From Laguncularia racemosa (Eukaryota > Streptophyta > Magnoliopsida > Myrtales > Combretaceae), in assembly GCA_037954665.1 (NCBI GenBank), contig JBBMOL010000247.1:496001-560000 (forward strand): a DNA stretch of 64,000 nt, in the 5' to 3' direction. Both the position numbers and the translations under genes were made by a program. The notes under the pieces were generated by a model. The model made no database searches. It saw only the letters and a list, made by a program, of their open reading frames with translations, and was not told the origin of the DNA. Of this stretch, positions 1-11,124 are shown in pieces. Every line of letters begins with the position of its first letter. Position 1 is the stretch's first letter.

Positions 1-3000
1 TAATAAAGACCTAAATATGTTTACAAATTAATTACATATAATTCCCTTTAAGCATTAGGCCTAATTAGGGGAAAAAGGCTTCAAAATGAGCCTTAAAAAG
101 TGAACACCAAAATTGATCCAGAAGAAACTTAAATGTTCACAATCTAAATGACCTAAAACAATGAAAAATACACTTGAAAACCTTCGAAACAACCACTAGA
201 ACGCAAACAAAGAACTTAAAATGAGAAAGTTATAGACAAAACACTAAAATACCTAAAACCAATAAAGCTTGTGAATTTAATTAAGACACTTGTAAAGATT
301 AAGCATACTCAGACTTAAAAATCCTTATTCTTTTCACTAGGTGACATTGACTTTAAGGTTAAGCTATGCTTAGTAGTATATGGTCAAGTGAGTATTTCTA
401 TGAGTATTGTGCATATTATGTACTTGCAAATTTAGTTACACTAGAACATATAATTTACATATACAAAATTGGTTCAAGTGTAGGGTTAGGTGAATTGTAT
501 GTATTTGATTCTTGTGCTATTGATTACCAAAACATCACAAACAAATTGAAATACATGGGTGAGATTATTTCCTTTACTTTAGAATAATAACTTGCAAATA
601 TATATAAATTGCTTTAGTCACTATATGAATGAACTTAGCGTCATCTAGCATAAATAAAAATGGACCATGCATTAGATACTCTCACATGATGAAAGTCGTT
701 GACATCATATGGTGATATGAAAAGGTCATATTATAAACCCCTAAACAAAAGTCAATTCAAGAATTAGTATGAAAGAAAATCTCAAGAAATACGTCAAAAT
801 ACGAATACAAAAATCCAACTGTGAAATTAGATTCACCTTACGATATGTAAACTAACTAACATATCTAAACCCAAGGAATTCAAAACCTAACCAAACCCCA
901 ATGATATAAAATCACCTTAGGAAAACCAAAATTGAATTTGGATGTTCAAAAAACCCAAATTCAATTCCCCAAAATCTCATAACCACTTGTCGATGTTAGG
1001 ACTTCCTTTAAAATTGAGAAAAACCAACTTTAAGCTTGAATAAACTTGAGATTTGATTTAAACAAAACCAAAACTTAAATGTTGATGAACTACCCTATAA
1101 TTAGTATAAGAAGAACAAAAAAATGTAATGAAATAGGGCAAAATGAAAGTTGGAAAGACATGAACCTAAACCATCTTTGTAGGTGGCATTGAGAGGGAGA
1201 GAGAGATGGCCATATTTGAACCATGAAATGACTTGATATTAAGCCTAAAATTAATCTAGAATCCCCCCCATATATGACCAAATTAAAGCCCATTTAACCA
1301 CAAGAAAACAAAGGATTTAACTAACCTACATTAGCCCCCAGTCTGCCTATGGTCCACGTGAATACCAACTAGAGCAACTAGAAGAACTAACTAGGAAACT
1401 AATTAGATTACCTTGACTAAATACAAGGACAATTAGGGACTAATCCTATAGAAGAAGGAGGAGCAAAATCTACTAAAAATCCCCTCCATTTGTAGACATC
1501 TTGCCCTAAGATTAGACCCATTACCTAACAAACAAAGTATTCACCCAAATGATTAAAGCCTTAAGCCAATGGACAAACACTTCATTAAGCGATCTGAATT
1601 TTGATCTTTTTTTTTTTTCTCTCATTCCCTACGTAAAGCCCCTTTCTTTTGAAGAATTTTCCTAAGAAAAACACTCCTAAAGCTATCTAAAAACTCCTAA
1701 GAAAAACCTTCCAATTTAGATCACACACATACACACCTTTAAACCGCGACCACTATCCCCTTTCTCTAAGCATTCCATTCTTATTTTATCACCACCTACA
1801 CTCCATGTGAAACCCCCTTCCTTCTGAAGAATTAATACAAGAAAAACACTCTCAATAACTCTTCAAAAGTCCTTAAACACACTAAAATATCGGATCCAAA
1901 GGAGAACTCCTAAATCGTAATTGCTTCCCCTACTACATACCTCCAAGTTTTATCCATTGTTCACACTCCAAACAACACTCAATCAAGCCAAACCTCTAGT
2001 ATTATCTACACCAACTAAGAGGCCATTTGGGGAGCTAAGGTTCCAAGGAGGATTAGGATTGGAAGGAGGAAGATCTAGGCACTCCCATAGCACCAATGAG
2101 TATGACCTTCACACCTTCTTATTGATATCTTTTTTTTTTTCTTGTAATATTTTAATTCCACAAATTAGAAAAGTTTTATGTTCCCTTGGCTTTGTAACTT
2201 TACATGTATATTTGGAGTACATTTAGCTTAGGAAATAAGTCAGATATGCAAACCAACAATAGGATGTAAAAACCATAAGGATCCCTCTTATAACATAACA
2301 TATAGGAGTGGAGTTTTAGAAAAATGAATCGAGATCAAAATTCAAAGATTCTTAGTTCTCTTGTATGCCTAAGTTAAGAAGCTAATCAATCATATTTTTG
2401 ATATATTTTATGCTCTATTAAATTGTAGAAAATTTGGATGACAAAGGGACCCCTTTTTGTAGTGAAAAATTAGAAGAAATGGCAAGATGTACCCAAGTAC
2501 TTCCAACCATAACCAAACTAATTTAGTCTAGAAATTTTCTTTATTTCTAGAACCTAATAATGCCAAAATATCATTAGGAAAACTATAGAATTAAAAATCT
2601 TAAAGGAAAACACAAAACTAACACCAACTTAAATGGAAAAGTGCAAATTAAAGCCACTGAATGCCCCAAAAAACCCCTAGGCTAAATTTTGAAATTTCCA
2701 GATAAGTATAGAAATCTAACATGCCATTTAGAAGTCCCAAACATATTCCAAGTGGTTAGGATTAATTCCTTTAGGTTATTAAACTAAATTAGATAAAACG
2801 AAGCCCTAAACCAAACATAAATAGGGTGCACCCGATGTATTTTGGCACTAGCATATTCTTTTGAAGTCTAAACAACTAAAATGACTTCCAAAATAGAAAG
2901 AACATTTAAAAACCTTTAAAAAGACTATAAATATGTGAAAAATGGACTTGAATTAAAAACATTATGAAAAAAATACTAAAACCTTCAAAACCAACAAAAC

Positions 3001-3839
3001 TAGCAAACTTGTATAGGTTGGTTTTGGCCCCAACTCATAGAATTATTTTGTCCTATTAGATAACACATCATTTGAGGATGACTTGCCACTTGATTATTAC
3101 AACTAAAGATCATATGGCTAGGAGAGTGAAAATCCAATGATTATTATACCTTGGTTGTGTTTATAGTTAGTGCACCTACATCTTTATAAAAATTAGACAT
3201 ATGAATTGGAATTATATGCGGGGGTAACTTAGGGTATTATATGTGCTTGAATGCCATGTTGGATTGCCAATTTATCTTAACTATACTCGGCTAATTGATT
3301 TCTAATTTCCCTTGTATTTAAATATTAGAGATTGCAAGTGTCTGTATTTATTTACAATGGATGCCAAATAACTTAACTTAAGATTATTCGGCCTTAAATA
3401 AGGCCATCATCATCTCGTGCTGGTATGGAAAGGCCCTATAGAGGTGTACTCCATGGGTACTTCTTGTCTTGACCTTTAGGAACTAAGTGAAACTAAGGAA
3501 TGTTGCTCTTTGATTGAGACCTAGGATTTCCTTGTCTAAGGATTCATCATTTAGGGGTGATTGACTTGCGTGCCTTTCACAATGTATGCCCCAAGATGAG
3601 CTTAGTATGTGTATACATATTTTTAGGTCAATTTTATGGGAATATACCCTACGGTCTTAGTAGTAGGGGAACCTGATTTGGATGTATGATCTAAGATATC
3701 TACATATGTTCACTTTTTATCTAATAATGTTTAGTTTTGCACTATAGTAGGTACATTGATCGTTTTTATAGAATGGCTAAATAATACGCACTAATGATCA
3801 ACTTGTAGGACATTTTTTGGAGTCACATCCATTGGCCTA
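1..3839. other. AT-rich DNA without a recognisable gene
   Basis: I see no protein family, RNA gene or bounded mobile element here. Open frames are short and have no recognisable motifs. The texture (stretches rich in ccctaaacc, caaaacc and aaaacc, plus a pyrimidine-rich stretch near 1605-1625) resembles decayed LTR or leader DNA, but no second copy exists in the window to prove it. The left boundary of the LTR that ends at 4474 may lie in the last few hundred bases. Confidence 0.6.
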
Positions 3840-4474
3840 CAAATTGCTCAATTGACTTGAAGAACCGGCCATTTGAAGACCATCTTTTGCACTTGTATTT
3901 GTCATTATTGAATCGGTAATTTTTGTTCATTTTTGGGACTTATAATTTGTTTGTAGAACCAACCACTTAGTGGCATATGTGTAATTTTTTTAACATTTTA
4001 CCCTAATTGAAGCAAGTATAAATACTTGCTAACTAGGGTTTGTATAGAGCTTTTGACATTTTGAGAAAAATACACACTTTGAGCCATGAGGGAAAGCCTT
4101 GCAAATCAAGATATTTTATCAATTTCTTGTGCAATTGTGGTGAGATTCACCAAGTGTAGATTGTGAGTAATATCAATCTTCCATTTGTTGTTAGTAAATT
4201 GTATTTAGTGAGTCATATCTAGGTGCAATTTGTGATTACCTTTATTCACGTGATTTGGATGAAATTTTCAGATTGTGATCAATTCAATTTTGAAATTGCT
4301 TCCTAATGTAAATTACGTAATTAAACACTAAGCATTTACATACTTATTAGTTCACATTTCACTTGGTCATTTGCTTAAGTGGAATTCCATTTCATCATGC
4401 CAATTTAGGGATTTTGCCTTATTGAATTCTCTAACTGGATTGTGTACATGTGCTTTGGTCTTTTAAGAACATCA
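3840..4474 (+). repeat. 5' LTR of E1 (family beta), left end unresolved
   Basis: From about 3840 the sequence aligns with the beta LTRs at 53320-54216 and 56238-57135. It shares a block reading roughly gaaccggcca...gaagacca, the TATA block around 4013-4030 (gcaagtataaatacttgc), a gtgagtaatatcaatctt block, and an end in ...acatca. The end at 4474 is followed immediately by a PBS, which fixes the LTR/internal border. The expected LTR length in this family is about 900-1000 bp, so the true start should be near 3.5 kb, but similarity fades upstream of about 3840 and no target duplication could be assigned. Confidence 0.65.
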
Positions 4475-4478
4475 TATT

Positions 4479-4492
4479 TCGGTATCAGAGCA
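4479..4492 (+). other. Primer binding site, initiator tRNA-Met (E1)
   Basis: The sequence tcggtatcagagca sits 4 bases after the LTR end. It matches the complement of the 3' end of plant initiator tRNA-Met (TGGTATCAGAGC) except at the first position. The same site follows the LTR of E10 at 54222, in the same family. Confidence 0.8.
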
Positions 4493-5533
4493 CAGTTTTT
4501 GAGAAGGGAATTGTCATGATCTTCACTTGACAATTACGGTTCTTGAAGTTGATTCTTGATCTAAAATTGTTGAAGTCAATTGGAGTAGTGCTTATGGAGT
4601 TTATTTCATTCTTGTTGTTGTTGATTAAAGTAGACATGGAAAACTTGTGGTAGCTTGTGTTCCTTGAGCTTGCCGTAAGTAAGAAAGGAGTGTTCCTTGA
4701 TGATCATTTGGGAAAAGTGAAATTTCTGAAAAATAAAAGAGTGAATTGTGTTGGTAATTTCGAAAATTGCATTTATTGTTTGTAAATTCTAGATTTACAT
4801 TATGTGGAGATAAGGAAGATATTTGAAATTCAAACACCTTCTTTAAGTTTGAAACAAATCATTGAGTAACATTGAATGAGTGTTATTTGAATTTGAATTG
4901 TTCTTACCATTTATGGAGAAGGTTGCATTAAAAGTGATATTTCAATCTTGTTGTTGCCATGAGTGGTGGAGTTTATGTTGTGTGTGTATTGAGTTAAAGG
5001 GTGCTGCACATGAAGTGGAGTGGTGTTTAAAAACTTATACCGTGATTGTGTTGTGTTTGTGGCAAGATGGAGTTATGTTGCAATGTGTGGTGTTGTGTAT
5101 GTTGAGGTGAGAAAGTGCTGTACGTGAAGTGGTGTTGAGGTTTGAAAGTAAAGTGCACCGTGATTATGTTGTGTGTGTGGCGGTGTAAGTGTGTTGTGGA
5201 AAATTGTAAATTGTTGTGGAGTTGTGTTGTGAAGGGGTGTCGTAACGTGTGGTGTGTGTGTAGTGTTGATTGAAATTTACACCATGAGTGAGGTGCTATG
5301 TGTGTAGTGGTGATTGAAATTTGCACTGTGAGTGAGGTGTTGTGTGTGTAGTGGTGATTGAAAATTTGCATCGTGAGTGAGGTGTTGTGTACGTGGTGGT
5401 GTGAGTGTGTTATAGAGTTTTGTTTATTTTGTGGGTAATTTGATTGTTGTGGTGGGTGAAGTGTTATGTAGTGAAGGAAGAATGTTGCAATTGTTTTAGA
5501 CTATTTATACTGCAGCAAATCACATCTACAACT
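4493..5533 (+). other. E1 untranslated leader, GTG-rich
   Basis: This long non-coding leader lies between the PBS and the gag start. The first 150 bases align with the leader of E10 after 54235 (blocks such as gttcttga...cttgatctaaa). From about 4950 it becomes strongly G/T-rich on the + strand (gtgtgtg, gtggtg) and contains tandem repeats. The complementary strand yields a long His/Thr-rich frame, which is a composition artefact. Confidence 0.65.
5261..5392 (+). repeat. 44-bp minisatellite, three units, in the E1 leader
   Basis: Units start at 5261, 5305 and 5349, each reading approximately tagtggtgattgaaatttg followed by a variable cac.gtgagtgaggtg segment. The period is exactly 44 bp twice. 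A weaker longer-period repeat (about 114 bp: gtgctgcacatgaagtgg near 5001 and gtgctgtacgtgaagtgg near 5115) precedes it. Confidence 0.8.
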
Positions 5534-5744
5534 ATGTCAAATGACTATGTGAATGGGGGCATTAGCAATGAGGCCAATAACTAAGTTGGTGGAGGATAGG
5601 GTCATCATACTATGGGTGGGAGAACTTTAGAGGAACAGCTTTAGGACCTCACCACCATTGTTGCTACACTAGAAATAATGATTGATATGATGACAATGCC
5701 TCAACCACTAGTGGCGAATCCTCAGGCACTACCACCTAGAGTAG
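5534..5744 (+). pseudogene. E1 gag, N-terminal fragment
   Basis: An ATG at 5534 opens a frame beginning M-S-N-D-Y, matching the start of the corresponding frame of E10 (ATG at 55336, M-S-S-D-Q-Y). About 70 codons remain. They are interrupted by in-frame stops that look like decayed Gln or Trp codons. The frame ends abruptly at 5744, where the E2 LTR begins. No gag core or zinc knuckle survives here. The assignment as gag rests on position (first frame after the leader) and on the E10 parallel. Confidence 0.5.
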
Positions 5745-6583
5745 TGATACGAACCACGCCAACCCATGACGAAACCCAATACCAATACGTTCGGAAATTC
5801 GTTACCTAAGATGCCCAAACACCTAAAGTGGAAACCGCGACCATTGTCTATAAGCGAGACAAGAACCTTGGTATGATGTGAAGACGCCACAATCGGGATG
5901 AAAGACCGATTGATAAGTCGGGATGAACGCCACAGAAATCAATCCGATAAGTTCAAATTAGTTCTTGAAGAACCAAGAGAGGAGCCTCTCAAAGATGTTT
6001 AATGTTCTAAGATGTATATTCTATATGCGCTGCATTCTAACCTTAGGATCTTATATTAGGGTTTACAATGTGTAATATTAAAGCCCAAAACGACATAACT
6101 TAGATAAGTTGCGTAAAAACACAAAAACAGAACAAGAAAGCCGGCGGTGTAAACATGAAGGCCGGCGGCATTGGAATGAAGGCCGGCGACCATGAAGAGA
6201 TACACAGCCGTGTACTTCTAGACGTGTATCTTTCTATGGATTTGCTTGACTCCATACATGGTCGTACCTCTTAGCCGTGTGTCTGGCCATGTATGATTCT
6301 GTGCAATCTTGAGATTCCTACACGGTCGTGCCTTAAAAATACACGCCCTCTTCATCTCGTGTCTGGTGTGACTTGTATAAGAGCAAGGGTCTTCACATGA
6401 TTGTTCCAATCCATTCCAACTTCATAATTGCTCCAATCCTTTCCAGCTTCATGGACATCCTTTATCAACCCGTTAAGTGCTTCCTTGAGTCGTTTCGCTC
6501 GACTTCTTGTGATCGGTCCATGCGGCACTTCAAGAGGATCCACATTCCTTCTTTCGACTCGACTCTCATCATGGATCTCATCA
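5745..6583 (-). repeat. 3' LTR of E2 (family alpha)
   Basis: It aligns across its length with the two 946-bp LTRs of E5. It shares tgatacgaaccacgcc at the left edge, the ggccggcgg blocks near 6141-6190, the palindromic cacg/cgtg blocks near 6200-6360, and the right edge ctcatcatggatctcatca. It is about 75 bp shorter and lacks the outer 32 bp that E5 LTRs carry before tgatacgaacc. The element lies on the - strand, so this is its 3' LTR. The flanking agtag (5740-5744) would be the target duplication, but the partner copy is lost with the other end of the element. Confidence 0.9.
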
Positions 6584-6851
6584 TTCCCCTCCTCTTGAAA
6601 AGGATTTGTCCTCAAATCATCACCTACATCAAAAGGACTCGGATCAGTAGCATTAAATGTGGCACTTACTTGATATTCACCAGGCAAATCTATCTTGTAT
6701 GCATTATCGTTGATGCGCTCAAGAACTTGAAATGGTCCATTGCCTCTAGGAAGTAGTTTAGATCGACGCTGCACGGAAAACCGCTCTTTACGCATGTGAA
6801 CCCAAACCCAATCTCCAGGTTCAAAGACGACTTATCGACGACCCTTGTTCA
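6584..6851 (-). pseudogene. E2 pol C-terminus (post-integrase tail)
   Basis: On the - strand this encodes the segment after integrase: a block with the sense KLLPRGNGPFQVLERINDNA and then a tail with the motif GPITRSRAKR that runs on into the LTR (open through 6352). It matches the tail of E5 (16598-17050) closely. A polypurine tract (complement of ttcccctcctcttg) abuts the LTR at 6584. The pol sequence stops at about 6851, and the next base belongs to a different retrotransposon family (see the junction finding). This is a non-functional remnant. Confidence 0.8.
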
Positions 6852-7330
6852 TTACCGTGCCATCCCATGTAGTCAAAGCCCCAGGACCCAATGACTAAAG
6901 CCAGGTCTTAGCCTTCCTTCTTAATGAAAATGGGAACAATCTTGTGCACACCGCTTTATCCATCACCCCATTGTTCTTGAAAGTTTCATAAATCTCTAAG
7001 AATGTCTGAATGTTAGCATAAGGATCTTCATCAGGTAGTCCATTGAACTGATAGTATTGTTGTAGCAATTGAATCACCACACCTTTAATCTTGAAATTTT
7101 TAGTCCTAGTGGCAGGCTTAACAATGGTTGGACCTATGCCATCTAGTGTAAGCTTTGTATACTCAATGTTTGTCTTTGGTGGATCCTCAGCCATTACTTC
7201 ATGTACCTTTACCTTTATTAGCTTTTCTTCTTTAACCTTCATTGCCACTTCTATATCACATTCTCCCTCCTCACTAACTGACTGTCTAAAAGACTCAACA
7301 GCTATATTCCTTCGAAGTCAGTAGAGTGTT
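6852..7330 (-). pseudogene. E3 gag fragment (family gamma)
   Basis: Read on the - strand, about 117 open codons include a charged N-terminal segment, a conserved stretch EDPPKTN..YTKLTLDG, and then a retrotransposon gag core (GVVIQLLQQYYQFNGLPDED, LFPFSLRRKAKTWL). The same order occurs at 52399-52860 in E9, so both belong to one family of Athila/Tat-like type. After KTWL comes a stop, and then a PGALTTWDGTV-like segment leads directly into the E2 junction at about 6852, so the gag C-terminus and all of pol are missing. Upstream lies the PBS, as expected for a - strand element. Confidence 0.8.
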
Positions 7331-7514
7331 TCCTCACTCTTAAGATCTAGATCAATAATGTTAGAGGGAAGATTCCTTATCATACAATGCAAAAGGCAAC
7401 TACGTGTGAGTTAGAACTTTTCAAAAGATGGAGAGAAGAAAAATAAATAAAACAAAATAAAAAAAAGGACTAAAGTAGTAGATACTACGGTTTTTCCTAA
7501 TATTGCCTTGCCAA

Positions 7515-7536
7515 ATCCCTGGCAACAGTGCTAAAA
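7515..7536 (-). other. Primer binding site, tRNA-Asp (E3)
   Basis: On the - strand the sequence is ttttagcactgttgccaggg, a degenerate match to the tRNA-Asp complement TGGCGCCGTTGCCGGGGA used by Athila/Tat-like elements. It lies next to the E3 LTR and matches the site at 52249-52272 in E9. Confidence 0.7.
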
Positions 7537-8945
7537 ACTTGGTATTGCTCGAATCTAACCAATCGTTAAAGTTTTAAATTTATAACTAATAAAATCTACT
7601 ATCGAACTAAGCAATGCACCTATCGACTATAGTATAGATTTAATAGGTGTCGTCTTTTGGGATCTAGAAAACAAATACTAATATTATCTTTCTCTACTAT
7701 CTAGTCTAATTTATGATGTAGAAATTATGAATTAAATTAATAACTAACAAATTCTAGTAACCCTAGAATTCAATGATATTGTCTTAAAAATATATTCAAT
7801 CACAAAATATACCCCTCAACTTATTCCACCCTAACCCTTAAATTCTCAAAATAAGATATACATTAATGAATCAATTTACACTTTGCACTGTATGGATTCT
7901 CTCAAGTAAAATCAATTACTCCCTCGAGTTAATCAATTCATAATCACACATAAGATAATGGAGACCTATCCCTCACTAGTATTGCAGAAAATGTCATTAT
8001 GTTCACAAATTCCAATAAATTACAAAAAATCAATGTTTTCTTACCTCTAGGTAAAACGCGTACTCTCTCTATTCATGAAGATCTAATTTACTAGATGAAA
8101 CCTCTTTCAATCTAATAAAAATCAAACATGCAATCAATTTGCGCGCATAAATCAATCACAAAAACAATGGAAACACATGAATAGATGCAAAGATATAAAT
8201 AATTCATTAATCAATCAATGGTTTAGCACATGAGTTAGGGTTTCACAAGATAAAAGATATAAAGAATTACTCCTCCATGGAGTTTTCAATAAAAATAGAG
8301 AATCTAGAGAAATATAATTGATTTATGATAAAACAAGAATAATCCCTTGTTTGTTTTGTGATCTCCAATGATACTCAGACAATTCTCCTCTTAAAGTTCA
8401 TAATAAAGCTCTCTTAGGGTTTCTAGAACGAAGCCAGAAGGAAGGAAGTCCTTTTAAAATAAAACAACGCGTCTATTTATAGTTCACGAGAAAATAGGAT
8501 TTTGTACAAGCGTCAGCATGGTCGTGCTCGAGGCCGTGCTGACTTCGAAACACGTTATTTTTCACTACCCAGTTCAGTACGGCCTCTAGCATGATCGTGC
8601 TTAAGGTAGGGCTGAATAGGGTATTTGTTGTCACTCATTAGCACGAGCTATGCTAGACTTAAGGCATGTCTTGGCATGGTTTTTGACCATTTTCTTCATC
8701 CAGCACGGATGTTTACATGGGTTGTGTTGAAAGTTGTGCTGAGCCAAAAATTCACTTTTCTTTATTTTTTTGCCAATTTTCACTTTGCCTTTGATCATAT
8801 CTTCCTTAAATTTTTCTTTTGTCTTTGTTAGTGCTTGAAAATAAAATTTAATCATATAAGTACCATTTTCTTCACAAATTACATGAAATCCATATAAAAT
8901 TATAACTAATAAGTACTAGAATTAAGGGTCTTTTGACATTCATCA
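7537..8945 (-). repeat. 5' LTR of E3 (family gamma)
   Basis: The inverted sequence aligns with the E9 LTR (50781-52246): a similar TGAT..TG.. start, the same blocks around flanking start/end positions (dates of ttatttat, cgcaaattgattgcat), and a cluster of gcacg/cgtgc sites near 8512-8660 corresponding to 51155-51245. The right edge at 8945 (catca) is the element's TG..CA terminus. Immediately after it E1 3' LTR sequence resumes (atgccaatttaggg), so E3 inserted into the E1 3' LTR. Length about 1.4 kb. Confidence 0.8.
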
Positions 8946-9022
8946 ATGCCAATTTAGGGATTTTTCCTTGTTGAATTCTCTAATTGGATTGTTTTCTTGT
9001 TCTTTGGATTTTAGGCACATCA
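8946..9022 (+). repeat. Stub of the E1 3' LTR
   Basis: These 77 bp match the end of the E1 5' LTR (4398-4474): atgccaatttaggga, then ttgaattctctaa.tggattgt, ending ..cacatca. The next bases, ctatt, would be the right target duplication. I could not find an unambiguous partner upstream of the 5' LTR. It shows that E1 once had a complete second LTR whose left part was displaced by E3 or lost in the large deletion. Confidence 0.8.
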
Positions 9023-9637
9023 CTATTGAAGTATTTCACAAAAATATATGTAGACTTTACAAATTATCTCAAGAGACGGCTCGGGGTCACTAGAGCCTAG
9101 AGCTGATGTGTAGTTTGTGATTTCTCAACCTAAGCAGCGGATGACATAAATCTATGTTGTATGTGGTGTCTAGCAAACTGTATATATTATTGCATTCATG
9201 TGGTTGCTCATGTATGGCATATGTTTAAATTAAATAACTTGCTTGATATTTTCTTGTCAATTTAATAAAGAGATTTAGCTCACTAAGCTTTATAGCTTAC
9301 ACCCCCACAAACTTCCCTTATTGCAAGTACCCATTTGGCTAGAACCTGGCAAATAATTGCCAGAGGTTAGTATGGGAAGCAAAGGAACTATGAAGGATTG
9401 GAGTGGTGAGATCACTTATGTTTTTTGTCTAAGTTCATATTTTAAATTTCATATCCGTAGCTCAGATTGAATTGTATTAAGACTTTTTAAACTTTGAAAT
9501 TGAAATATGTAATTATAGACTTTATAATATTTCGCTACTCTGAGTTATTAATATTATTATATGTTTCTATATTTCTTGAAAAAAGTTAAACCTTAATTAG
9601 GGAATTTGGATATGAGTACACCTTATATATAGTAAGG
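9023..9637. other. Non-coding DNA between insertions
   Basis: I see no gene. The stretch contains gagatttagctcacta (about 9270) followed by an acacccccac segment. Comparable ttagctcacc blocks occur near 25590 and, inside the E6 LTR, near 32562. This suggests the remnant of a Del/Tekay-like LTR, but no boundary can be drawn. Confidence 0.35.
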
Positions 9638-11124
9638 TGATAGAGCCATTTTATACTCAATCTTTATAGTATGAATTGTGTTAATTTATTATTGATTTTA
9701 TAGAAATCATAAGGAAATGGTACTTAATTCTATTATGGTGATAAATCAGGTTTAATGGAGTCAAGAGTACTAATTCAAGTAAATTAGAGAAGTCATCTAC
9801 AATTTAGATCAAAGACAAGGATTTACACCGCCGGAGGAAAGTACATGGGCGTGTATTTGAAGTACACGGCCGTGTACTTGGTTTAGAATCAACAGAAAGA
9901 TACACGGTTGAAGTACACAACCGTGTATCTGTCTTAAAGATCCAACAGAAAGATACACGGTTGAAGTACACGGCCGTGTATCTGTCTTGAAGAATCAACA
10001 GAGGGAGGCACGGTTTGTGATCTGGCCGTAGTGGAAGCCTTGCTATACACTGAACAAGGATGAGGAATTGTAGATTATCCACAGAGGAAGGCACGGCTTG
10101 AAATCTGGCCGTGTTGGTGGGCGTGCCAGGTGGACGATTATTCACTTCTCGAGATTTACTTGAAAAAGGAAAGATATTTTCGTATCTTGCTAGCTAAAGA
10201 TCCTTTACCATTCCTTTAACAATATAAATAGAACCAACCCTAGAGGAAAAAGGGATTTTTTGGGAGGAAGGAAGAAGGAGAGGCAGAGCAAAGGAAACCG
10301 GCAACAAAGACTTTTTCATGTTTTCACTTTTAATTTTCGTTTTGAGGATGAACATGTGTAGCTAAGCAAATTTTCTAGCCAAAGGATCATTGAAGTTTAG
10401 TTCTTCACGAATTATGAGATCTAGTTGATTTGTCTTTAATCTATTCTTTTTTTTTTTGATATTTATATATCTTCTGGAAGTTTTGTCAATATTATCTTTG
10501 TTGATTGGTATGAATTAGAGCTCTTCTACTCAATTAGCAAGTTAATATATTGTCAACTAGTACGTCAGATCCATAATTGTTTGATAGTTCTAGTTTCGGT
10601 GACACAATAACATTTTTGATTATAAAATAGATAGTCGAATTCATGTTATGGAGATATATGATCTTGTTTAAATAGGTTATCTTATAATCTATTGGCATGA
10701 ATTGGTAGTCTCTCTTGTTTTTAATGCTATTGATAGATTAAATCCTAAGAGCTTGTTTAGGGTTGTCTAATCAATAAGAGAAATAATCAAAGAGCGTGTT
10801 TTGATTATCAAGAAAGTAAGGAGGGATAGATTATTAGAGCTTGTTAATAACCATAACCAGTTTATCTTGGATAAAGGATAGGAAATATTTGCATCGATGA
10901 TCAATTCCTAGAATTAAACTATCTTGATTCCTTTGGCTAGGCTTTTATCAATATTCGGTTTTATTATCTGATTTCAATATTATTTTGATTCACAAACAAA
11001 ACCCCCCATTCTTCTTTTCCTTTCTATTCTCTTTTTAATAGAAATATATTTAACCAATCCCTGTGGATACGACACTACTCACTACTATACACAAATCATA
11101 TAATTATCAAGGAGTAGGTTTATA
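9638..11124 (+). repeat. E4: LTR fragment of family delta
   Basis: It starts tgatagagccattttatac at 9638 and aligns through to aggagtaggttt (about 11124) with the E7 LTRs (34554-36186 and 39851-41494). It shares the cacggccgtg cluster, an aatataaatagaac TATA block near 10222, and the ctgtggatacga..ctactcacta block near 11061. The last roughly 30 bp of the LTR (..gattcgacacccatca) are absent, and unrelated DNA follows, so this is a truncated solo LTR or a broken 5' LTR rather than a clean recombination product. The preceding taagg has no matching duplicate downstream. Confidence 0.85.
9859..10010 (+). repeat. 51-53 bp tandem repeat with palindromes in the E4 LTR
   Basis: Units begin at 9859, 9910 and 9963 (gaagtacacggccgtgta..., then a caacagaaagatacacggtt block). 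The first carries the perfect 16-bp palindrome gtacacggccgtgtac at 9862-9877, and another carries tacacggccgtgta at 9967-9980. The E7 LTRs at the same position have fewer clean units, so copy number varies between copies of one family. Confidence 0.85.

Noticed and set aside
1921..2226. Open frame of about 100 codons on the + strand as a possible host gene
   Set aside because: No recognisable domain, atypical start context, surrounded by AT-rich non-coding DNA, and no splice or homology support that can be judged by eye.
5027..5371. Long - strand frame rich in His and Thr
   Set aside because: It is the complement of a GTG-repeat leader; the composition alone explains the open frame.
9638..11124. 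E4 as a clean solo LTR
   Set aside because: The last about 30 bp of the LTR are missing and the 5-mer taagg has no partner, so I call it a truncated LTR fragment.
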